Positions 7,414 to 15,522 of a DNA stretch of 64,000 nucleotides are shown one piece after another (position 1 is the first letter of the stretch; each line of letters starts with the position of its first letter). The notes beneath the pieces are model-generated. The model was not told the origin of the DNA. It searched no databases and was given only the letters and a program-made list of their open reading frames with translations. Both the position numbers and the translations under genes were made by a program. The stretch is from Zoogloea sp041914405 (GTDB lineage Bacteria > Pseudomonadota > Gammaproteobacteria > Burkholderiales > Rhodocyclaceae). The stretch is taken from assembly GCF_041914405.1 (NCBI RefSeq), contig NZ_JAYSDK010000022.1, positions 29,356 through 93,355 of the forward strand, written 5' to 3'.

Positions 7414-10128
7414 TCAGGGGCGTGACGGGCTAACGGCCTTTTTCTCTAACCAAGTGAGCAAGGTCGAATACATGATCGAAGGCTCAACCGGTTTGGTGAT
7501 GAAGTCGTTCATCCCTGCATCGAGGCATTTTTTCCGATCCTGGCTGAACGCATTGGCGGTCATCGCCAGAATGGGTACATCTTTGTACTTTGCGTTGGCA
7601 CGGATGGCACGGGTTGCCGCCATGCCGTCCATGACAGGCATCTGCATGTCCATCAGGATGGCTGCGTAGTCGTTCCTGTCCGTCATCATCAAGGCCTCCA
7701 CCCCCGTTCCGGCGATATCCACCTCGAAGCCGACCTCCTCCAGAAGGACTCGCGCTACTTCCTGATTTACCGGCTCGTCCTCGGTGAGCAGCACCTTGTA
7801 GCCGCCATACTCGCGACGCAATGTTGCTTCGGCGTTTCCGTCCGGTGTCAATGGAGCCGCATCAGCGGTGGCTGATACCTTCCGCAACCAGGCTGTCAGC
7901 CAGAAGGTACTGCCTTCCGCGGGTGTACTGATGACGCCGACAGCGCCTCCCATCATCTGGGCGATTCGTTTGGTAATGGCCAGGCCGAGTCCCGTGCCAC
8001 CGTATTTCCGGGTGGTTGAACTATCCGCCTGCTCAAAGGCGTTGAAGACCCGGGCGCATTGTTCGCTCGTCATGCCAATTCCGGTGTCGCTCACCTCGAA
8101 GCGCAGAAGATAGGCGTGGTCGTTTTCCTCCATCACACGCCCCGTGAGTTCGATGCGGCCTTGCTCGGTGAATTTCACCGCATTGCTGAGGTAGTTCACC
8201 AGGATCTGGGTGAGTCGAGTCGGATCGCCGCACAGCTCGTGAGGCAGGGCGGAGTCCTCCACGGATATTTCCAGCCCCTTCATCTCGGCGCGACTCTCTA
8301 CGACTTCGACTGCTGCACGGAGTGCGCGGGCCAAGGTGAAGGGCTTTTCTTCGAGCTCCATCTTCCCGGCTTCGATCTTGGAGAGGTCGAGGATGTCGTT
8401 GATGACCGTGAGCAGGTGGCGGCCTGACGCCTCCATCTTGTCGAGGTAGGCGGCTTGTTGATCCGCCACCCCAGCTCGTCTGAGCAGGTTGCCCATGCCC
8501 ATGATTCCGTTCAGCGGCGTACGGATCTCGTGGCTCATGTTGGCCAGGAAGGTGCTCTTGGCCCGGTTTGCCGCCTCGGCTTCTTCCTTTGCCTCGCGTA
8601 ATTTCAGCTCCAGCTCCTTCCGAACCGTGAGGTCAGTATGCGTGCCCACTGCGCGTAATGGCTTTCCATGCGGGTCGTGCGATACCACCTTGCCTCGGCT
8701 GAGCACCCATTTGTAGTGGCCATCCTTGCAGAGCATCCGAAATTCCAGCTCGTAACTTCCGGCAGTTTCCAGCAAGAGCTGCGTGCGCGAGAGCACCGAT
8801 TCCCTCTCATCCGGGTGTAGTAAGGCAATCCAGTGATCGTAGGTGTTGTCCGGCAGTTCGCCCGGTGCGTAACCCAGCATCCGGCTGTAAGCCTGATTTA
8901 CGTAGGCGACATTCCGCTGGATATCCCAGTCCCACAAGCCGTCGTTGGTTGCATCCAGGGCATATTCGAGGCGTTCACGGTCGAGTGCTTGTTGGGCCAG
9001 GGCCTGCGATAACGCTTTGGTACGCTCTTCGACCAAGCTTTCAAGCCGCGCGTTGTGATGCTCAAGTTCCAGTTCCGCCTTCTTGCGCTCTGTGATGTCG
9101 ATGGCAACGCCGTCCCAGGTAATCGCTCCGTCTGCGCGTTTGTGCGGCCTGGACTGCACGTGCAGCCAAATAGGGCGGCCATCTGCACGGGTGAAGAGCA
9201 ATGTTCCCGAATAAACGCTGAGATCCCGAGCGCTGATCGCTTCGCCTTCCAGATAGTGATTCCGGGATTCCGGCGCAAGCATCGAAAACAAGCGCTGGGC
9301 GTCGTTAATGACCTCTGCTGGCTTCAGCCCGTGTGTCTTCTCTATGCCGGCGCTGATGTAATCGAAGTGCGGTTTGCTATCGACCAGTTCGTATCGATAG
9401 ACAAAACCATCCGGCACGTTGTCGCCGATCGAGCGCAGGCGTTCATCGCTTTCGCGCAGGCTGGCCTCGCTACTGCGGTATTCCCACTCGATCCGTTGCG
9501 AGTTGATGCTGATCAGGGTCAGCGTCACCAGTTGTACGGTGAGAATCTGCACCATTGCGTAAAAGGTTCCGAACCCGCTCAGGGCCTCGAATGCGGTTTC
9601 GATCTCGGGGCTGGCGAGCTGCAGGGCAATCCGGACCACAGAGAGCAGTCCATAAACCGACAACCAGAGTGCCAACAGGACATCATTGGAGCCGAAATCG
9701 GCTGGACGGCGGCGCAGGGTGACGAGCACCGTTGCGAAGCTCAATGCGCTTGCATAGAGGCAATAGATGACGATGCGTGCGTTGAGGTCTGTGGGCGCAA
9801 GGCTGTAGTAGCCAAAGACTGCAAGAAAGGAGAGGGCGACCAGCGATTCGAGCCAGTAATTGATCCGGTAGCCTCGAAAGACCACCATGCCGTGCAGGAT
9901 CAATCCCAAGCCGCCAACCAGAAACGCATTACGAACCACGCGAACCAGCCAGCTGACGGGCAAGGCGCCGGGAATCAGCATCGCGGCCCCCAGGGCCATA
10001 CAGAGAATGCCTGCAACCCAGCAGCCGAATCCGGGGTAAGTCTTGTGCGTCAGCAGAACGACGAACATCACTACGGCCGCCGCTGTTGAGAGTAGTGCGT
10101 TCGTGCTCAGCAGTATCGACGAATCCAT
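7414..10128 (-). CDS. Hybrid sensor histidine kinase with multi-pass membrane sensor
   Basis: A 904-residue kinase. The first ~215 residues hold about seven hydrophobic helices with short loops, so the sensor is membrane-embedded rather than periplasmic. Two PAS/PAC units follow (~225-355 and ~385-505), then HisKA (FLANMSHEIRTPLNGIMG), a HATPase (NYLSNAVKF, DTGIGM, GGTGLGLAITKRI) and a C-terminal receiver (AILMDMQMPVMDG, FITKPVEP). Unlike its downstream neighbour it has no HPt domain, so it needs an external HPt or uses the receiver for feedback. The neighbour at 3220-7299 has one; cross-talk is inference. The start ATG 10128 has a poor Shine-Dalgarno. The stimulus is unknown. Confidence 0.92.
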   Translation of the reverse strand: MDSSILLSTNALLSTAAAVVMFVVLLTHKTYPGFGCWVAGILCMALGAAMLIPGALPVSWLVRVVRNAFLVGGLGLILHGMVVFRGYRINYWLESLVALSFLAVFGYYSLAPTDLNARIVIYCLYASALSFATVLVTLRRRPADFGSNDVLLALWLSVYGLLSVVRIALQLASPEIETAFEALSGFGTFYAMVQILTVQLVTLTLISINSQRIEWEYRSSEASLRESDERLRSIGDNVPDGFVYRYELVDSKPHFDYISAGIEKTHGLKPAEVINDAQRLFSMLAPESRNHYLEGEAISARDLSVYSGTLLFTRADGRPIWLHVQSRPHKRADGAITWDGVAIDITERKKAELELEHHNARLESLVEERTKALSQALAQQALDRERLEYALDATNDGLWDWDIQRNVAYVNQAYSRMLGYAPGELPDNTYDHWIALLHPDERESVLSRTQLLLETAGSYELEFRMLCKDGHYKWVLSRGKVVSHDPHGKPLRAVGTHTDLTVRKELELKLREAKEEAEAANRAKSTFLANMSHEIRTPLNGIMGMGNLLRRAGVADQQAAYLDKMEASGRHLLTVINDILDLSKIEAGKMELEEKPFTLARALRAAVEVVESRAEMKGLEISVEDSALPHELCGDPTRLTQILVNYLSNAVKFTEQGRIELTGRVMEENDHAYLLRFEVSDTGIGMTSEQCARVFNAFEQADSSTTRKYGGTGLGLAITKRIAQMMGGAVGVISTPAEGSTFWLTAWLRKVSATADAAPLTPDGNAEATLRREYGGYKVLLTEDEPVNQEVARVLLEEVGFEVDIAGTGVEALMMTDRNDYAAILMDMQMPVMDGMAATRAIRANAKYKDVPILAMTANAFSQDRKKCLDAGMNDFITKPVEPSIMYSTLLTWLEKKAVSPSRP

Positions 10129-10467
10129 AGGTGGCGGCTCGCAGGCGTCAATCCGTAGGACGGCAACCGTCCCTCTTGGGTCAAGCTACTGAGCCGGCGA
10201 GGAAATGTCTACGCCGTATGACTCAACTGCGTTTTAGCGTGATCGTCCTGTTGGGGCCCGGTTTGGCCTGGTGATGGCGGGTTACGGAGAGCGGAGACGG
10301 GGGCGTAGAGGGCGACTTCCGGGGGAGGGGGGCGGGCAATTTGCCCGACGTGAACGACAAAATTGCCCGACCTCTGTCCGTGCGCTCTCGGCGCTGGAGG
10401 CGGCGCCTAGAATCCGGCGAACGACAAAAACAATCCCCAACCTCAACCGCCGTTCCGGAGACTAACG
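10129..10467. promoter_or_regulatory. Divergent intergenic region between hybrid kinase and quinoprotein genes
   Basis: A 339-bp gap with a GC-rich middle and no convincing gene. It carries the repeated TTGCCCGAC elements (annotated separately), a candidate -10 hexamer TAGAAT at 10408-10413 with a poor -35, and a GGAG ribosome binding site just before ATG 10468. The left half probably holds the promoter of the leftward kinase, but no hexamers stand out. Confidence 0.5.
10333..10371 (+). promoter_or_regulatory. Candidate operator: perfect palindrome plus direct repeat
   Basis: CGGGCAATTTGCCCG at 10333-10347 is a perfect inverted repeat with 7-bp arms. Its right arm extends to TTGCCCGAC (10341-10349), which recurs at 10363-10371, exactly 22 bp (two helical turns) later. 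The pair lies ~50-75 bp upstream of the inferred transcription start that would follow the TAGAAT at 10408. That is a usual distance for an activator site. The nearby NarL-type regulator (13121-13750) is the obvious candidate binder; this is inference. Confidence 0.55.
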
Positions 10468-11316
10468 ATGAAATGCTTCCCTCGCCGCCAGCTTCTGCTG
10501 GGGTTTGCCGCCCTCCTGCTTACCTGCCATCTGCCGGCCCACGCCGACGAACAGATGGACGCCATCCACAAGCGCGGTCGACTGAAGGTCGCCGTATACA
10601 ACAATTTCCCGCCCTATTCCGATGCGGGCAAGGGGATTGACGTGGAACTCGGCCAGGCGCTGGCGGCCAAGCTGGGGCTGCAGGCCGAGATCATCGGTTT
10701 CAAGGCCGGCGAGGATATGGGCGACGACCTCCGCAACATGGTCTGGAAAGGCCACTATCTGCGGGGTGAGCCGGCCGACGTGATGTTGCGCGTGCCGGTG
10801 GACCCGGAGTTCGCCAAGGACAACGAGCAGGCTCGCATCTTTGGCCCCTACCAGCAGGAGGTGATGGGCATGGCGCGGGTGGCCAGCCGTATCCCGACCC
10901 CCAGCGGCTCAGCGGCGGTGGCGCTGGAGGTGTTTACCCGCGAAAAGATCGGCGTCGAGGGCGATACGCTGGCTGATTCCTTCCTGGGCGGCGTGCTGCA
11001 GGGGAGGCTGCGTTCCAACATCACCCATTTCCGCTCCATCGGCGAGGCCGTCAAGGCGCTGCAGGAAGACAGCGTGGCGGCAGTGATGGCGCCGTTGGCC
11101 GAGCTGGAGGGGGCCCTGGTTGGCGAGACTCGCTTTGCCCTCGAAGAGGCCAAATTGGGTGAGCTGAGCCCCAAGCGCTGGGCGATCGGCATGGCGGTGA
11201 AGGCCGACTCCGACGAGCTTGCCACGGCCCTCGGCGGTGCTCTGGCCGAATTGCAGAAGGACGGCACCGTGGCGGCGATCTTCAAGCGCCACGGCGTGAC
11301 CCCGCGCACCAACTGA
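10468..11316 (+). CDS. Periplasmic substrate-binding protein, MxaJ/XoxJ-like
   Basis: A 282-residue exported protein with a signal peptide (basic start, hydrophobic core, AHA cleavage region near residue 26). It has a family-3 solute-binding fold, beginning RGRLKVAVYNNFPPYSD and including GIDVELGQALAAKLGL. Proteins of this type encoded beside PQQ dehydrogenases (MxaJ, XoxJ, PedG-like) are thought to help maturation or electron-acceptor docking rather than uptake. No ABC permease or ATPase is nearby, which fits that reading. The gene is 27 bp upstream of the quinoprotein gene, so they are probably one operon. The start is ATG 10468 behind a good GGAG. The exact partner function is inferred from context only. 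Confidence 0.8.
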   Translation: MKCFPRRQLLLGFAALLLTCHLPAHADEQMDAIHKRGRLKVAVYNNFPPYSDAGKGIDVELGQALAAKLGLQAEIIGFKAGEDMGDDLRNMVWKGHYLRGEPADVMLRVPVDPEFAKDNEQARIFGPYQQEVMGMARVASRIPTPSGSAAVALEVFTREKIGVEGDTLADSFLGGVLQGRLRSNITHFRSIGEAVKALQEDSVAAVMAPLAELEGALVGETRFALEEAKLGELSPKRWAIGMAVKADSDELATALGGALAELQKDGTVAAIFKRHGVTPRTN

Positions 11317-11343
11317 GCACCCCCTCGAGACCCGGACCGACAA

Positions 11344-13104
11344 ATGCCTACCTCTATCCGCCTGCTCCCCGCCCTCTTTGCCCTGGCGTTCGCGCCGGCC
11401 TTCGCCGCCGATATCGAGTGGCCCACCTACGGCCTCGACCTCAGCAACCAGCGCTACGCCACGCCGAGCCAGATCAACACCGGCAACGTGGGCAGGCTCA
11501 CTCGGGCCTGGGCCTACCACAGCGGTGTGAAGGCCACCTTCCAGTCAACGCCGATCATGGTGGATCGCACCGTCTATCTGTCGCTGCCCTTCAACGGGGT
11601 TGTGGCACTGGATGCGACGAGCGGCAAGCCGTTGTGGCGCTACGAACACCCGCGCAAGAAGGATTACCCGCTGTGCTGCGGGCCGGCCAACCGGGGCGTG
11701 GCGGTGGCGGATGGCAAGGTCTTCATCGGCACCGTGGATGCGCGGCTGGTGGCGCTGGATGCCAAGTCGGGCAAGGTATTGTGGGATGTGGAGGTGGCCG
11801 AGGCCGACAGCGCCCGGCAAGAGTCCGTCACCACCCTCACGGAGTCGGATCCGCTGCGCAAAGCCAACATCGCCGGGCAGTCGGGCGTGGGCATTGCCAT
11901 GGCGCCCGTGGTTCACAAGGGCAAGGTGCTGATCGGGGTGACGGGCGTGGGTTACGGCCTGCACTTGGATTCCGACCGGGACGGTGCGCCGCTGGGGGCA
12001 GTGGTTGGGTTTGCCGGCAACTACGGCCGACCGGGCTTTCTGGCGGCCTTCGATGCGAACACCGGCAAGCGGGTGTGGCAGTTCGACACGATTGCCCCGA
12101 GCAACTGGGAAGGTGAGTTCCGCCGTACCACGCCCGACGGCGTGCCGCTCCACCGGGATATCGACAAGGAACGCGCCGACCTGCCCAAATACCCCGACGC
12201 GGCACGCTATGGTGGCGGCTCGGCGTGGTCCACGCCGGCCATCGACACCGAGCACGGCTTGCTCTACTTCGGCACCGGCAATCCGTCGCCACAGATGGAC
12301 GGTACCTCGCGGCCCGGCGACAACCTGTACACCGTGTCGCTGGTGTGCCTCGACGTGGAGACGGGCAAGATCCGCTGGCATTACCAGCAGGTGCCCCACG
12401 ACCAGTGGGGCTACGATGTGGCGAGCCCGGCGGTGCTGTTCGATTACCCCCACAACGGAAAGCTCGTGCCGGCGGTGGGCCAGGCCGCCAAGATCGGCTG
12501 GTACTACATCCACAACCGCCTCACGGGCGAGTTGCTGAAAAAGTCGGACGAGTTCGTCGTCCACCAGAACACCTTCACCAACCCCACGCCGGAAGGCCAG
12601 GTAATACTGCCCGGCGTGCTGGGCGGCATCAACTGGTCGCCTACCTCGGTGGATGCCAAGCACCTGGTGGCCTACGTGCCGGCAATCCACTGGCCGGTGA
12701 AGTACACCAAGCGTGTGATCCCCGCCACCGAGGCCAAACCCGCGGTGGAATACACGACGTTGGAGCCGCTGATGGACGCGCCCCGCTGGGGCGTGCTGTC
12801 GGCCATCGACCTCGCCACTGGCAAGATGAGGTGGCAGCACAAGACGGCCCAGCCCTTGGTGGGCGGGGTGCTGGCTACAGCGGGCAAGCTCGTCTTCATG
12901 GGGGAGGGCAATGGCCGCTTCAATGCCTATGACGCCGCCAACGGGCAGACGCTGTGGAGCGACCAGCTCGACGCAGGCGTCAATGCACCGCCCGTCACCT
13001 GGCAGATCGACGGCGTGCAGTACGTGGGCGTGGCGGCGGGCGGCAACCAGATTTTCGGCTACAAGGCCGGCGACACCTTCCAGGTCTACACCCTCAAGAA
13101 GTGA
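11344..13104 (+). CDS. PQQ-type quinoprotein dehydrogenase (periplasmic, non-canonical active site)
   Basis: A 586-residue eight-bladed propeller quinoprotein with a signal peptide ending near residue 22. Family marks are WPTYGLDLSNQRYA at the N-terminus, an adjacent Cys pair (Cys111-Cys112, compare the vicinal disulphide of methanol dehydrogenase), FGTGNPSP, RPGDN, PHDQWGYD and repeated tryptophan-docking motifs such as DAKSGKVLWD. By my alignment the catalytic Asp is Asp337 (CLDVETG). The usual metal ligands look replaced: GGGTNW reads GGGSAW (Asn to Ala294), and the Glu of the blade-three GAE turn reads Gly. Residue +2 from the Asp is Glu339. No cytochrome c or pqq genes are adjacent. Substrate unknown. 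The quinoprotein fold is sure; activity as an alcohol dehydrogenase is not. Confidence 0.85.
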   Translation: MPTSIRLLPALFALAFAPAFAADIEWPTYGLDLSNQRYATPSQINTGNVGRLTRAWAYHSGVKATFQSTPIMVDRTVYLSLPFNGVVALDATSGKPLWRYEHPRKKDYPLCCGPANRGVAVADGKVFIGTVDARLVALDAKSGKVLWDVEVAEADSARQESVTTLTESDPLRKANIAGQSGVGIAMAPVVHKGKVLIGVTGVGYGLHLDSDRDGAPLGAVVGFAGNYGRPGFLAAFDANTGKRVWQFDTIAPSNWEGEFRRTTPDGVPLHRDIDKERADLPKYPDAARYGGGSAWSTPAIDTEHGLLYFGTGNPSPQMDGTSRPGDNLYTVSLVCLDVETGKIRWHYQQVPHDQWGYDVASPAVLFDYPHNGKLVPAVGQAAKIGWYYIHNRLTGELLKKSDEFVVHQNTFTNPTPEGQVILPGVLGGINWSPTSVDAKHLVAYVPAIHWPVKYTKRVIPATEAKPAVEYTTLEPLMDAPRWGVLSAIDLATGKMRWQHKTAQPLVGGVLATAGKLVFMGEGNGRFNAYDAANGQTLWSDQLDAGVNAPPVTWQIDGVQYVGVAAGGNQIFGYKAGDTFQVYTLKK

Positions 13105-13120
13105 GGTCTGGCCCCGGGCC

Positions 13121-13750
13121 TCAGCCGATCAGCTTGAGCTTCATGGCCAGCCGGGCGAGCTCGAGGTCCGTGCGCACCCCCAGCTTGGTCTTGATCTGGT
13201 AGTGCACGTTCTGCACCGTCTTCGGGCTGATGTTGAGGATGTTGCCGATCTCTTCGACGCCCAGCCCGTCGAGGAGAAGGCGCAGGATCTCGAACTCCCG
13301 GGGGGACAGTTCCTCGGCCGGATTACTGGTGCCTTCCAGCAGGGTCAGCGCCATCTCCGGGGCGATGTCGGGGCTCAACACCTTTTCGCGGCGGGCCACC
13401 TTATACACAGCCTGGATCAGAACGTCCGGGCTGCTGCTCTTGGTGACGTAGCCCAGCGCCCCGGCGCGGACAGCCTGGGCCGCGAAGAGCGGATCCCGGT
13501 GCATGCTGAATACCAGGATGCAGGCTTCCGGCTGGCGCTGGAGAATGCGCCGGGTGAGCTCGATGCCGCCCATGCCGGGCAGGGACAGGTCGAGGATGGT
13601 GAGGTCGGGCTGGCCTTCACGGAGGATCTTCAGCGCTTCCTCGGCGGAGCCGGCCTCGGCTTCCACGCGCAGGTCGGCGCGGCGCTCCAGAAGGCGGCGG
13701 TAGCCTTCGCGGACCACCGCGTGGTCATCGACGAGCAGGATTCGTATCAC
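13121..13750 (-). CDS. NarL/LuxR-family response regulator
   Basis: A 209-residue two-domain regulator. The receiver has DD in the acidic pocket (LLVDDH), the phospho-acceptor in LTILDLSLPGMGG and Lys in YVTKSS. A LuxR-type helix-turn-helix follows (ELSPREFEILRLLLDGLG, then ISPKTVQNVHYQIKTKLGV). Its start overlaps the stop of the partner kinase gene by 4 bp (ATGA), so the pair is translationally coupled. It is convergent with, and 16 bp from, the quinoprotein gene. In pseudomonads, similar pairs control PQQ alcohol dehydrogenases (ExaE/AgmR-type), so control of 10468-13104 is a reasonable inference. The TTGCCCGAC elements are candidate binding sites. Confidence 0.92.
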   Translation of the reverse strand: MIRILLVDDHAVVREGYRRLLERRADLRVEAEAGSAEEALKILREGQPDLTILDLSLPGMGGIELTRRILQRQPEACILVFSMHRDPLFAAQAVRAGALGYVTKSSSPDVLIQAVYKVARREKVLSPDIAPEMALTLLEGTSNPAEELSPREFEILRLLLDGLGVEEIGNILNISPKTVQNVHYQIKTKLGVRTDLELARLAMKLKLIG

Positions 13751-15156
13751 AGGCGCTCCTTGGTGGTGGTCTCTTCGGCGTTTGAGAGGGGAAGATTCAC
13801 GCTCACCAGCGTACCCCGCTCCGGTGCCGGTGCGATGTGCAGGGTTCCGCCTAGCGCGAGCACCCGCTCCTCCATCCCCAATCGCCCGAAGCCCCCGGGC
13901 TTGCTGGCCTGGCCGGCGTCCTCTCCGCTGCGGACACCCTGACCGTCGTCGCGGATCTCGAGGGTGAGCCCGGTCGGCCCCCGCCGCAGGCTCACGTCCA
14001 CCCTACCAGGCAGGCCGTGACGAACGGCGTTGGTGAGGCTTTCCTGGATGATCCGGTAGAGGCTCACGTTGATGTTGTCCGGCAGATCGTCGAGTCCGTC
14101 GTCAGCGGCGAGGGTGAAGCGTGTCCCGCGGCTGCGCTGCTTCCAGCCGGCGATGAGCTGCTGGAGGCTGGGCACCAGCCCGAACTCTTCGAGCCCGATG
14201 GGGCGCAGGCGGTGGAGGATTTGCTGCAGGGTTTCCATCATGTGGGCGACGGTCTTGACGATGGAGTCCACACATGGGCGCAGGGCCGGCACGCTCTCGT
14301 CGGCCAGCTCCCGTGCGAAGGCCGCCTCGGCATTGAGGGACGCCAGGTACTGGCCGAACTCGTCGTGTAGCTCCCGGGCCAGGTGCTGGCGCTCCTCCTC
14401 GCGCGCCGACAGCAGCCGGCGGGCGAGGCGCTGCTGGCTGTGGATGGTGCGGGCGAGGCGGTCGGCCAGATGGTTGAAGCCCTCGGCGATGCGGTTGAGT
14501 TCAATGAGCGCGAAGCTGGGCATGCGAGCCTCGAGGTCGCCCCGTTCCATCCGGCTGAGGGTGCTGAGGATCGCCTCCGACGGTGCCAGTGCATTGCGTA
14601 CCGGCCGATAAATGAAGTAGCTGAAGAACAGGATCATCGTGCTCACTGCCACCAGGTTGCCCAGCTTCAGGGCCAGCTCCAGCACCTCCCGACCATAGTT
14701 GGGCGTGACCACCAGCTGTCCGCCGGTGATGCCCGGGTACTGCCCGATACTGCCGCGAAACTCCGCATCGCCGCCCACGACCCAGCGCATGAAGGTCTCC
14801 ACCGGCGCGGGCAGGTCGATAGCCTCCGCAAAACACTGGTGGTGTGAGGTGGAGGCGTGGAAGTCGCTCATCTCGATGCAGAAATCGATCACCTGTCCCA
14901 TCGCCTTCAGGGCGGTGAGGTCGAGGTTGAGCTCGGCGAGGGTGGCGTCGTAGGCAGAGTAATTGCGATTGATCTCTTCGGTAATCAGCTGGCGGATCGC
15001 CACGCCCGTACGCTGGATGTCATCGCGCACCCGGTAGCGCGCCTCCAGCAGTGTTACCACCGCACCCAGCAGTAGCACGATCAGCGCAAACAGGCTGACA
15101 CGGACAAAGAGGTGGCGCTTGAGGTCGAGGGGGCGCAGGCGAGGGGCGGGGAGCAT
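13747..15156 (-). CDS. Sensor histidine kinase, NarX/UhpB type (HisKA_3)
   Basis: I chose ATG 15156 (MLPAPRLRPLDLKRH), giving 469 residues, because it sits directly before the first membrane helix (~20-38). The open frame extends to 15321, but that part looks non-coding and covers likely regulatory DNA. A periplasmic loop of ~145 residues with a few Cys is followed by a second helix, a HAMP-like region and a HisKA_3 dimerisation domain with ARELHDEFGQYLASLNAEA (His is the phospho-site). The ATPase has ESLTNAVRHG, DDGQGV and GFGRLGMEERV. It is the partner of the overlapping LuxR-type regulator. Its own upstream region carries TTGCCC motifs, suggesting feedback control. The signal is unknown. 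Confidence 0.9.
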   Translation of the reverse strand: MLPAPRLRPLDLKRHLFVRVSLFALIVLLLGAVVTLLEARYRVRDDIQRTGVAIRQLITEEINRNYSAYDATLAELNLDLTALKAMGQVIDFCIEMSDFHASTSHHQCFAEAIDLPAPVETFMRWVVGGDAEFRGSIGQYPGITGGQLVVTPNYGREVLELALKLGNLVAVSTMILFFSYFIYRPVRNALAPSEAILSTLSRMERGDLEARMPSFALIELNRIAEGFNHLADRLARTIHSQQRLARRLLSAREEERQHLARELHDEFGQYLASLNAEAAFARELADESVPALRPCVDSIVKTVAHMMETLQQILHRLRPIGLEEFGLVPSLQQLIAGWKQRSRGTRFTLAADDGLDDLPDNINVSLYRIIQESLTNAVRHGLPGRVDVSLRRGPTGLTLEIRDDGQGVRSGEDAGQASKPGGFGRLGMEERVLALGGTLHIAPAPERGTLVSVNLPLSNAEETTTKERL

Positions 15157-15176
15157 GGCGGGGCGGTCAAATTCGA

Positions 15177-15234
15177 TTGCCCCACAGGATGCCGCAAAAC
15201 CGTCGTGGAAATTGCCCGACGAGCGATGGGGCAG
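15177..15234 (-). promoter_or_regulatory. Candidate operator upstream of the kinase gene (TTGCCC elements)
   Basis: TTGCCCGAC recurs at 15212-15220, preceded by AA as in the copies upstream of the quinoprotein operon. A one-mismatch copy, TTGCCCCAC, lies at 15177-15185, and GGGGCA at 15229-15234 forms an inverted partner. All lie 20-80 bp before the chosen kinase start. Autoregulation by the 13121-13750 regulator is inferred. Confidence 0.45.
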
Positions 15235-15420
15235 GTGACCCAGGGATGGGCTTGTACTTGCCGTGCGATAGGGACACAGAGAAACCATCGGACCAGCGAT
15301 GGACCAGATAGCAGGACTCATCCCAGCGATGAGCCGGTTAGGGGCAGGGCTGATGTGTTATCTGTGCCGTATGCCCGTTGCCTGGGGGCGGATAGCCCTC
15401 GCCCTTTGATCGACCGGATC

Positions 15421-15451
15421 AAAAGAAAACGCCCCGTAGCTACGGGGCGTT
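15421..15451 (-). terminator. Rho-independent terminator of the QseBC-like operon
   Basis: A perfect inverted repeat with 12-bp arms (AACGCCCCGTAG and its complement) occupies 15428-15451. Read leftward it is followed by a T-rich tract (TTTTCTTTT). It lies ~70 bp past the stop of the kinase at 15523 and insulates it from the leftward kinase gene beyond. Confidence 0.85.
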
Positions 15452-15522
15452 GTGTCGGGTGGAGCGTTTTGCGCTCAGACAAAGGAGTCAGACATCAGCA
15501 CTTTGAACCACGTGTTCATCTT

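Noticed and set aside
10271..10465. 64-codon rightward ORF before the binding-protein gene
   Set aside because: Arg/Gly-rich composition, no ribosome binding site, and it overlaps the palindromic operator and promoter.
13747..15321. Longer kinase start at 15321
   Set aside because: The extra 55 residues look non-coding and cover the TTGCCC motifs; the first membrane helix follows properly from ATG 15156.
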